From: Solobacterium sp.
GTDB lineage: Bacteria; Bacillota_I; Bacilli_A; Erysipelotrichales; Erysipelotrichaceae
Direction: 5' to 3'
Length of the DNA: 6,020 bases
NCBI GenBank assembly: GCA_017536845.1
Contig: JAFWCP010000337.1
Span: 1-6,020 of the forward strand
Shown here: positions 1-5,310 of the stretch, piece after piece
How positions within the stretch are numbered: position 1 is the stretch's first letter
Layout of the letters: each line of letters starts with the position of its first letter
Translations under genes and position numbers: made by a program
The notes under the pieces: generated by a model
What the model saw: the letters and a program-made list of their open reading frames with translations, nothing else
Told to the model about the DNA's origin: nothing
The model's database searches: none

Positions 1-216
1 GTTGCCATCCTGCACCTCAACAGTCCCGGCGTGCTGTCCAAGATCACATCGTTCTTCGGCGACAACGGCCTGAACATCGACAACATGCAGAACAACTCCA
101 AGGGTGAATATGCCTACACACTGCTGGATCTTTCCCAGAAGATGCCCCGCGATACCGTGCAGAGGCTCAAGGAAATCAACGGCGTCATCCGTGTCCGCCG
201 TGTCTTTGAAGGCTGA
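1..216 (+). CDS. serA: D-3-phosphoglycerate dehydrogenase, C-terminal ACT domain (partial, 5' end outside window)
   Basis: The reading frame is open from base 1 to a TGA at 214-216 and gives 71 residues that form one ACT domain. It begins VAILHLNSPGVLSKI and ends with GVIRVRRVFEG, the usual end of the short SerA type in which the ACT domain directly follows the dehydrogenase. SerA oxidises 3-phosphoglycerate to 3-phosphohydroxypyruvate with NAD, the first step of serine synthesis in the cytoplasm. Visible residues H5, N7 and N25 line up with E. coli SerA H344, N346 and N364, which bind the feedback inhibitor L-serine, so serine inhibition is predicted. The catalytic and NAD-binding domains lie upstream of the window. 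The GTG at base 31 is an internal valine codon and not a start. The next gene begins on the base after the stop. Other ACT proteins are possible, but the sequence and the DUF1015 neighbour favour SerA. Confidence 0.87.
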   Translation, partial: VAILHLNSPGVLSKITSFFGDNGLNIDNMQNNSKGEYAYTLLDLSQKMPRDTVQRLKEINGVIRVRRVFEG

Positions 217-1401
217 ATGACAGTATTTCAGAAATTCGACCTTCTGCTGCCGGAAAAGAACCTGGAAACATGGTCGGTCATCGCCTGTGACCAGTTCACT
301 TCCCAGCCGGAATACTGGCAGAAGGTGAAAGAACTGACGCAGGGTGTCCCTTCATCCGCACACTGCATCTTTCCTGAATGCGACCTGTCCGATGAAAATA
401 CGGGCCGGATCACGCAGATCGGCGAAACGATGCGGCAGTATCTGCGGGAAGGGATCTTCCGGAAATATCCTGACTGCTTTGTCTATGTCGAACGGACACA
501 GCGTGACGGCAGCATCCGCAAGGGTGTTGTCGGGGCGCTGGATCTTGAGGCGTATGATTATTCGCCAACCTCAAGAACGCCGGTCAGGGCTTCGGAAAAG
601 ACCGTGCCGGAGCGGATTCCGCCGCGCATGGCCATCCGCGAAGGGGCAAGCCTGGATCTGAGCCATGTGCTTGTGCTCTGCGATGATGAAAAGAAAGAGC
701 TGATTGAATCGCTTGCCGCCATGCGTGACAGCCTTGCAAAGCTCTATGATTTCGACCTCATGCTGGAAGGCGGCCATATCGCCGGCTGGCTTGCGGACGG
801 ACCTGCTGCCGAAATGTTTGAAACAAAGCTGGCAGAATATGTCAGCCGCAGGCAGGAAGATCCTCAGGCAGTGCTGTTTGCGGTAGGGGACGGCAATCAT
901 TCGCTGGCCGCGGCAAAGGCGTGCTATGACGCCTGCCCGACGCCATTGAACAGGTATGCGCTGGCAGAACTGTGCAACATCCATGATGATGCCCTGCAGT
1001 TTGAGCCGATCCACCGCATTGTCAGCTGCAGCGACCGCAAAGAACTGATTGAAGGGCTGAAAAAGCTTGCCGGCAGCAGGAACCAGGATGTCATCCTGGT
1101 CGAAGACGGCAGGGAAGAAACCATTCCGGTTGACTGCGGTGACAAGCTGGCTGTCTCCGTGATTCAGGCGTATCTCAACCGTTTCTTCACGGAACACGAA
1201 GGGGTTGTCGACTATATCCACGGGGAAGAAGCGGTCCGCTCATTGAGCCATGACGGCGTCATCGGGCTGATTCTGCCGCCGGTGGAAAAAGACGGCTTCT
1301 TTGCGGCAATGAAGCAGGAAGTATTCCCCCGCAAGACCTTTTCCATGGGCCATGCGGAAGAAAAGCGCTACTATCTGGAAGCGCGTCAGATCAGAGAATA
1401 A
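217..1401 (+). CDS. DUF1015 family protein (COG4198-type), function unproven
   Basis: The 394-residue protein matches the family annotated as DUF1015, often described as distantly similar to ParB/Spo0J. Visible hallmarks are the N-terminal stretch around residues 16-34 with WSVIACDQ and QPEYW, a basic RASEKTVPERIPPR motif at 124-137, and VGDGNHSLAAAK starting at V223, with D225, N227 and H228 as likely active-site or ligand residues. No signal peptide or membrane segment is seen, so it should be cytoplasmic. The length is about that of the family. The ATG directly follows the serA stop (TGAATG), and only a weak GAAGG lies 4 nt before it, so translation is probably coupled to serA. The context suggests a role in serine or phosphoserine metabolism. 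ParB-fold proteins include free-serine kinases (SerK, SbnI), which makes a related small-molecule kinase or nucleotide-dependent activity conceivable, but that is inference. The family call is firm and the function is open. Confidence 0.9.
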   Translation: MTVFQKFDLLLPEKNLETWSVIACDQFTSQPEYWQKVKELTQGVPSSAHCIFPECDLSDENTGRITQIGETMRQYLREGIFRKYPDCFVYVERTQRDGSIRKGVVGALDLEAYDYSPTSRTPVRASEKTVPERIPPRMAIREGASLDLSHVLVLCDDEKKELIESLAAMRDSLAKLYDFDLMLEGGHIAGWLADGPAAEMFETKLAEYVSRRQEDPQAVLFAVGDGNHSLAAAKACYDACPTPLNRYALAELCNIHDDALQFEPIHRIVSCSDRKELIEGLKKLAGSRNQDVILVEDGREETIPVDCGDKLAVSVIQAYLNRFFTEHEGVVDYIHGEEAVRSLSHDGVIGLILPPVEKDGFFAAMKQEVFPRKTFSMGHAEEKRYYLEARQIRE

Positions 1402-1406
1402 AGAAG

Positions 1407-1441
1407 AAGCTGTGCTCGTTCATCAGGGCACAGCTTTTTTT
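1407..1441 (+). terminator. Rho-independent terminator of the serA-DUF1015 unit
   Basis: A perfect 9-bp stem, AAGCTGTGC at 1407-1415 with GCACAGCTT at 1428-1436, encloses a 12-nt loop. It runs into a tract of seven T (1435-1441). It starts 5 bases after the DUF1015 stop codon, so it ends that transcript. On the minus strand the hairpin is followed only by a mixed CTTCTTCTT tract, so any activity against rpsD read-through would be weaker. Confidence 0.93.
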
Positions 1442-1447
1442 GCGGCC

Positions 1448-1475
1448 GGGGAGTGGGCAGGGAAGGGGAACAGGG
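1448..1475 (+). other. Canonical G-quadruplex motif in the convergent spacer
   Basis: Five runs of three or four G lie at 1448-1451, 1455-1457, 1460-1462, 1465-1468 and 1473-1475. The loops between them are only 2 to 4 nt (AGT, CA, AA, AACA), which satisfies the usual G3 with short-loop rule and has one spare run. It sits exactly between the two facing terminators, outside any gene. The motif is seen in the sequence. Folding and any role, for example as a barrier to read-through from the left, are inference. Confidence 0.6.
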
Positions 1476-1485
1476 ACCAGGATAC

Positions 1486-1515
1486 AAAAAAAGATCCGCC
1501 GGTTACGGCAGATCT
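1486..1515 (-). terminator. Rho-independent terminator of rpsD
   Basis: Read on the minus strand, AGATCTGCCG (1515-1506) pairs with CGGCGGATCT (1501-1492) over 10 bp with one G-U pair and a TAAC loop. It is followed by seven T (complement of the A tract 1486-1492). It begins 14 bases after the rpsD stop codon, the expected place for its terminator. The tight stem and clean U tract make this a confident call. Confidence 0.95.
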
Positions 1516-1529
1516 TCAGCACGAATCGA

Positions 1530-2132
1530 TTAACGGTTGTAGTATTCAACGATCAGAGGTTCATTGATTTCCTGGTTGAGTTCGCTTCTTTCCGGAATAC
1601 GAACATATGTACCCTTCTTGTTTTCCTTGTCGACTTCGACGAACGGGAGAACGGAAATCTGAGCTTCCAGAGCTTCGTTGATGACGGTGAGGTTTCTGGA
1701 CTTCTCGCGGACAGCGATGACAGAACCCGGCTTGATCTCCGCTGACGGGATATCAACCTTCTTGCCGTTGACTTCGATATGACCATGTGTGACAAGCTGT
1801 CTGGCAGCAGCTCTTGTTCTTGCGAAACCAAGTCTGTAAACCAGGTTGTCCAGTCTGCTTTCGAGCAGGACCAGGAAGTTGACGCCTGCCATACCATCCA
1901 TCTTGGATGCTTTTCTGAAGAGGTTCGCAAACTGTCTTTCGTTCAGACCGTACATGTAGCGGACTCTCTGCTTCTCACGCAGCTGTGTGCCGTAGCCGCT
2001 GAGCTTGATGCGCTTTGTGGGACCGTGCTGTCCCGGAGCATAGGTTCTCTTCTTGAGTTCCTGGCCTGTCTCTAAAACGGAGAAGCTTAAGCGCCTTGAC
2101 TTCTTCCAGACAGGTCCTGTGTAACGTGCCAT
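1530..2132 (-). CDS. rpsD: 30S ribosomal protein S4 (cysteine-free form)
   Basis: The 200-residue protein begins [18 protein letters not shown] and ends IVEYYNR, the standard bacterial S4 frame and length. S4 is a primary 16S rRNA-binding protein that starts assembly of the 30S 5' domain and lines the mRNA entry site. The N-terminal region has [10 protein letters not shown] at about 28-37. The S4 RNA-binding domain covers about 91-150 ([22 protein letters not shown], then [15 protein letters not shown]). The N-terminal zinc-binding cysteines of the C+ form are absent, and the protein has no cysteine, so this is the zinc-independent C- form. The start is fixed by a strong AGGAGGAA ribosome-binding site at 2147-2140, about 7 nt before the ATG. 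The gene stands alone, with its own consensus promoter, a long structured leader and its own terminator, which fits autoregulation rather than a ribosomal-protein operon. Confidence 0.98.
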   Translation of the reverse strand: MARYTGPVWKKSRRLSFSVLETGQELKKRTYAPGQHGPTKRIKLSGYGTQLREKQRVRYMYGLNERQFANLFRKASKMDGMAGVNFLVLLESRLDNLVYRLGFARTRAAARQLVTHGHIEVNGKKVDIPSAEIKPGSVIAVREKSRNLTVINEALEAQISVLPFVEVDKENKKGTYVRIPERSELNQEINEPLIVEYYNR

Positions 2133-2300
2133 GTGTTATTTCCTCCTGTATACTGGCTTTCGAAACAACAACAGGTGCAGATCATCGATACCTGGTGTTC
2201 ACATAAACCTTTTCGCCTCTTGCAGCGGGTTACTGGGGTACGTATCTTCGCGGCGTGAACGCCTTGGGTATGACTCTGCATGCTGCAGATGTAACGCCGC
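2133..2300 (-). promoter_or_regulatory. Structured rpsD mRNA leader, likely S4 autoregulatory element
   Basis: The promoter at 2304-2332 predicts a leader of about 165 nt. From its first bases, GCGGCGTTAC (2300-2291) pairs with GTAACCCGC (2233-2225): 9 bp with one bulged C closes a domain of about 76 nt. Inside are a 6-bp hairpin TCTGCA-GCA-TGCAGA (2289-2275) and a hairpin GGCG-TTCA-CGCC (2263-2252). The stretch GCCGCGAAGATACGTA (2254-2239) differs from the near-universal 16S rRNA 530-loop sequence, as I recall it, only in its three middle bases. S4 binds the part of the 16S 5' domain that includes this helix, and Bacillus rpsD is known to be repressed by S4 through its leader. An element in which S4 binds its own mRNA is therefore inferred. 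No T-box or other known riboswitch motif was recognised. Confidence 0.72.
2167..2199 (-). promoter_or_regulatory. Hairpin upstream of the rpsD ribosome-binding site, possible switch stem
   Basis: On the minus strand AACACCAGGT (2199-2190) pairs with ACCTGTTGTT (2176-2167): nine pairs with one mismatch and a 13-nt loop. The 3' arm contains CCTGT, which is also complementary to the ACAGG that overlaps the rpsD ribosome-binding site (2149-2145). The two pairings exclude each other, so this hairpin could release or hide the ribosome-binding site. The complementarity is seen. The alternative stem is only 5 bp, and a switch is speculative. Confidence 0.4.
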
Positions 2301-2303
2301 ATG

Positions 2304-2332
2304 AGTATATCACCGACATTGCCTGCTGTCAA
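2304..2332 (-). promoter_or_regulatory. Consensus sigma-A promoter of rpsD
   Basis: The minus strand carries a perfect -35 TTGACA (2332-2327), a 17-bp spacer and a -10 TATACT (2309-2304), one base from consensus. The predicted start of transcription is near 2297-2300, the first bases of the structured leader. Such a strong promoter fits a highly expressed ribosomal protein gene and implies that control acts later, at the leader. Confidence 0.92.
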
Positions 2333-2421
2333 TGGGAAAATGAATTATCAGCGCATATGCAATCAAAAAAATGATTTATGAAGAGTAAGAATGAAAACCA
2401 TGAGCGATAGACGCGGTATTG

Positions 2422-2430
2422 TGGTAGAAT
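2422..2430 (+). promoter_or_regulatory. Extended -10 promoter of the ezrA operon
   Basis: TGGTAGAAT reads as a TGn extension followed by a -10 element TAGAAT (2425-2430). No good -35 hexamer stands 16-18 bp upstream (GAGCGA at 2402-2407 is poor), which is common where the TGn extension is present. The predicted start lies near 2437, leaving a leader of only about 14 nt that begins at the GGAGG ribosome-binding site (2439-2443, 7 nt before the ATG). The rest of the divergent spacer, 2333-2421, is AT-rich and shows no gene. Confidence 0.6.
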
Positions 2431-2450
2431 GAAACAGCGGAGGTTCAAGC

Positions 2451-4181
2451 ATGCGTTTCTTTTTGAGTTTAATTTCTGATATCACCGTGATTGCCGCGAT
2501 TCTGATCGTGCTTGTAATCCTGGTCATATGGCTTCTGATACATCATTTCCGGGTGAACGGATTCCGCAAGGATCTGGCGGAAATGGAAGAAAGATACAAT
2601 ACCATCAAATCCAAACCGCTGACTATGAAAATGAACAGGGCAGTGGCCCTGAGCCGGGTTGACCAGGAAACGGGCAATCGGGTAGCCGAGGCAAAGCGTA
2701 CGTTTGACAAGGCCCAGGCGGAGATTTCCAAGATCGCTTCAAGACTTGCTGATGCGGATGAGGAAGTCAACGCCGGCAAGCTCGGCGCCGCCGACCGCAT
2801 CATGACCGAACTGGAAACCGACCTGACCCTGGCCGAAAATGACTGCAAGGCGCTGGAAGAATCGCTGGATGCCATCCTTTCCCGCGAAACCGCCCACCGC
2901 ACTGAAGTCACCGCGCTCAAGAACCGTTTCCGCGAGCTCAAGGAACAGGCCCAGGCCGATTCCGGCAAGCTTTCCTACAGCTGGAACCTGATTGAAAAGA
3001 AGATCAGCGAAACCGAGAAACAGTTCTCGGCATTTGAAGAATGGATGTTCTCCAACGACTATGACAATGCCAACCGCGAGCTTGGCAATATCAAGGAATC
3101 GCTGGCCTCGCTGGAAGGCATGCTGAATGAAATGCCTGCACTTCTCGAGGACGCCCGCGGCATCATTCCCAAGATGGCGGAAAATCTGCACCGGGATTAT
3201 GTCAAGAACCGCAACAGAGGCGTCTATCTCAGGCACCTCGATGTCGATAAGAACCTGCAGGTCATGACCACTTCGCTGCGCGAAGATCTCAAAGCCCTGA
3301 AGCAGGGCACGCCGGACGGTGTCCGTGAACATCTCGAAGACTATAAAAAGCGTCTGCAGCAGATGGATGAACAGGTCCAGAAGGAGTCGGAAGCCTTCAA
3401 CCAGATCGCCCAGTACAAGGAAGACATCGACAGGATGCTCAAAGAAGCAACCAGTACGGCTGCTGTTGTCGATGATATCTACCAGAAGAACCAGGCCAAG
3501 CTCGGCCTGAGCTCGCTGAGCAGGGAAATCGAAAAACAGGCCGAAGAGCTCAAGAGCGCGGCCGCTGAATACCCGGCCATCCAGGAACTGGCGGAAAGCG
3601 ACAATGCCATCGCTTCCGACGTTGTCGGCCGGATGACGGAATTCAACAACCGCCTTGTCTTCTGCAATCAGAGCCTCAGGGAAATCAAGGAAAGGATCGA
3701 AGTTGCGGCCGGGGATGAAGACCGGATCCGCAAGCAGCTTGTCAAGCTGCAGATCATCATGAACCAGATGCAGGTCAAGATCCGCAAGTACAAGCTTCCC
3801 AGCATTTCCGAGCATTATGACCAGGACATGAAAAAGGCCCGCGAATATATCAAAACGATGGACGACATGATGAAGGAAAGCCCCCTGAACATGCAGGTGC
3901 TGATCTCGCTGCAGCAGGAAGCGCTGGATTTCATCTACAAGCTCTACAATAACGTCAACAATGTTGTCGGCACTGTTGTCATGGTCGAAAACACGATCGT
4001 CTTCGGCAACCGCTACCGTTCCACGTATGCCGACATTGATTCCGAACTGACCCGCAGCGAACTCTGTTTCCGCAACGGTGAGTATACCCAGGCGCTGACA
4101 ATCGCGATCGCGACGATTGAGAAAATTCATCCGGGCAACTACGAGATGATGATCAAGGAGAACGCGAAAGGTGCAGAATAA
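2451..4181 (+). CDS. ezrA: Septation ring formation regulator EzrA
   Basis: The protein has 576 residues, close to the 560-575 usual for EzrA. A single hydrophobic segment at about residues 11-30 (ITVIAAILIVLVILVIWLLI) is followed by HHFR, giving a membrane anchor with the long remainder in the cytoplasm. That remainder is almost wholly charged, Glu/Lys/Leu-rich helix, matching the spectrin-like repeats of the family. Near the C-terminus FGNRYRS (N520-S524) falls where EzrA carries its conserved QNR patch needed at the division site. EzrA binds FtsZ, limits extra Z rings and links division to cell-wall enzymes in Gram-positive bacteria. The start has a clear GGAGG 7 nt upstream and an extended -10 promoter just before it. 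The stop overlaps the next gene by 11 bases, so ezrA leads an operon with sulfur-transfer genes, the order known from Bacillus. Another coiled-coil membrane protein is possible but unlikely given this context. Confidence 0.93.
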   Translation: MRFFLSLISDITVIAAILIVLVILVIWLLIHHFRVNGFRKDLAEMEERYNTIKSKPLTMKMNRAVALSRVDQETGNRVAEAKRTFDKAQAEISKIASRLADADEEVNAGKLGAADRIMTELETDLTLAENDCKALEESLDAILSRETAHRTEVTALKNRFRELKEQAQADSGKLSYSWNLIEKKISETEKQFSAFEEWMFSNDYDNANRELGNIKESLASLEGMLNEMPALLEDARGIIPKMAENLHRDYVKNRNRGVYLRHLDVDKNLQVMTTSLREDLKALKQGTPDGVREHLEDYKKRLQQMDEQVQKESEAFNQIAQYKEDIDRMLKEATSTAAVVDDIYQKNQAKLGLSSLSREIEKQAEELKSAAAEYPAIQELAESDNAIASDVVGRMTEFNNRLVFCNQSLREIKERIEVAAGDEDRIRKQLVKLQIIMNQMQVKIRKYKLPSISEHYDQDMKKAREYIKTMDDMMKESPLNMQVLISLQQEALDFIYKLYNNVNNVVGTVVMVENTIVFGNRYRSTYADIDSELTRSELCFRNGEYTQALTIAIATIEKIHPGNYEMMIKENAKGAE

Positions 4182-5310
4182 ACGAGTATATCTGGATCAT
4201 GCCAGCACATCCGCTGTGCATCCGGAGGTTCTTAAAAGCTATAAAGAGCTTCTGGATACCTGTTATGTCAACAGTGAATCCCTGTATGATGAAGGTACAA
4301 GGATTTCCCGTATGATGGAAAAAGCCCGGTCCGCAATTGCCGGGCTTTTGGAAGTAGATAAGGATGAAATCATCTTTACTTCCGGCTCTTCCGAGTCCAA
4401 TACTTCTGCAATCAAGGGTGTCTGCTTTGCCCGCATGGCGGACAGGCACATCATTACGACCTGCATCGAGCATTCCAGCATCATGAATGCCTGCGCCTGC
4501 ATGCATGATGTCTTCGGATATGATGTCACATACCTGCCCGTGGATCAAAGCGGCAGGGCATCGCTGCAGGACCTGGTCAGGGCCCTGCGGCCGGATACGG
4601 CCCTTGTCAGCATCATGGCCGTCAACAACGAAGTCGGTTCCGTCAACGACATTGCCGCGATGGCCGAATATGTCAAAAAGCACAGCCGGGCCGTATTCCA
4701 TTGCGACCTTACCCAGGCGATCGGCAAAATCGATGTTTCCCTGAAAAACATTGACCTCGCTTCGCTTTCCGCCCATAAGATTGAAGGTCTCAAGGGCAGC
4801 GGGATCCTTGTCCGCAGACGCCATGTCCCGTTTGTCCCGCTGATCAACGGCGGTGAGCAGGAAGCCGGACTGCGCGGGGGTACGTCCAACGCGCCGGTCA
4901 ACATGGTCTTTGCCAAAACTCTGCGGCTGGCTCTGGAAAACCAGAAGAAGCATGAGGCCCATATCCGTGCCCTGACCGACCGTCTGCTGGACGGCCTGCG
5001 GGAAATCGGAGGTGTTGAGATCAATACCCCGGAAGGTGCGGCTGCCGGCTTTGTCAACTTTTCCTATGAGCCCATTCCCAGCGAGGTCATGCAGAATGCG
5101 TTGAACCGGAAGGGCTTCATGGTGTCCGCACGCAGTACGTGCGATTCGAAGAACACCCATGCGTCCTATGTCCTGAAGGCGATGGGGTTCAGTGAGAAAC
5201 GGGCATCCTCCTGCATCCGTGCAACCCTGAGCTATCACAATACGGAAGAGGAGATTGATGTCTTTCTGAAAGCATTAAAGGAGATTATCACGCAATATGG
5301 TACAGTATGA
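4171..5310 (+). CDS. nifZ: Cysteine desulfurase, NifS/IscS family (ThiI-associated, NifZ-like)
   Basis: This 379-residue PLP enzyme takes sulfur from L-cysteine, leaving alanine and an enzyme persulfide. Visible family marks, in order, are LDHASTSAVHPEV at the N-terminus, FTSGSSESN for cofactor phosphate contact, EHSS with H101 stacking on PLP, NNEVGSVNDI, D179 and Q182 contacting the PLP ring, SAHK with K203 as the Schiff-base lysine, GLRGGTSNAP, and the mobile loop STCDSK with C324 as the persulfide cysteine. The loop resembles class I (NifS/IscS). The usual GPKG after the lysine is GLKG here. Translation begins at a GTG inside the end of ezrA, with AAGGAG (4155-4160) 10 nt before it. No IscU or other Fe-S scaffold gene is adjacent and thiI follows with a 14-base overlap, so ThiI is the likely sulfur acceptor, as for Bacillus NifZ. 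The enzyme class is firm, and the symbol rests on context. Confidence 0.92.
   Translation: MQNKRVYLDHASTSAVHPEVLKSYKELLDTCYVNSESLYDEGTRISRMMEKARSAIAGLLEVDKDEIIFTSGSSESNTSAIKGVCFARMADRHIITTCIEHSSIMNACACMHDVFGYDVTYLPVDQSGRASLQDLVRALRPDTALVSIMAVNNEVGSVNDIAAMAEYVKKHSRAVFHCDLTQAIGKIDVSLKNIDLASLSAHKIEGLKGSGILVRRRHVPFVPLINGGEQEAGLRGGTSNAPVNMVFAKTLRLALENQKKHEAHIRALTDRLLDGLREIGGVEINTPEGAAAGFVNFSYEPIPSEVMQNALNRKGFMVSARSTCDSKNTHASYVLKAMGFSEKRASSCIRATLSYHNTEEEIDVFLKALKEIITQYGTV
4320..4349 (+). other. Terminator-like hairpin inside the 5' part of the cysteine desulfurase gene
   Basis: AAAAGCCCGG (4320-4329) and CCGGGCTTTT (4340-4349) form a perfect 10-bp stem around a 10-nt loop, ending in four T. It lies about 150 bases into the desulfurase gene and encodes EKARSAIAGLL, a conserved helix of the family. 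The geometry is that of a weak intrinsic terminator, but the T tract is short and is itself part of the stem. It may reduce transcription into nifZ-thiI when translation lags, or it may be chance from codon choice. Confidence 0.4.

Noticed and set aside
571..1221. A 216-codon open frame on the minus strand opposite the DUF1015 gene
   Set aside because: No recognisable protein features, and it lies wholly inside a coding gene with conserved family motifs. Treated as a shadow.
2133..2300. T-box or metabolite riboswitch upstream of rpsD
   Set aside because: No T-box AGGGTGG-like antiterminator motif and no terminator hairpin with a U tract before the start codon. An S4-binding leader fits better.
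2087..2332. An 81-codon minus-strand frame through the rpsD promoter and leader
   Set aside because: It begins at the -35 element, upstream of the predicted transcription start, and runs in another frame into rpsD. The bases are better explained as promoter and structured leader.
2378..2410. A 10-codon leader-peptide-like frame upstream of ezrA
   Set aside because: It has no ribosome-binding site and lies upstream of the predicted transcription start near 2437, so it would not be in the ezrA mRNA.
2739..4130. A 463-codon open frame on the minus strand opposite ezrA
   Set aside because: Its protein is rich in Phe, Leu, Val and Asp, as expected from the complement of Glu/Lys-rich coiled-coil codons. 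It has no recognisable motif, and ezrA on the other strand is a clear family member.
4153..5238. A 361-codon open frame on the minus strand opposite the cysteine desulfurase
   Set aside because: The plus strand encodes a full set of PLP-enzyme motifs. The antisense product has no recognisable domain and is best explained by third-position GC bias.
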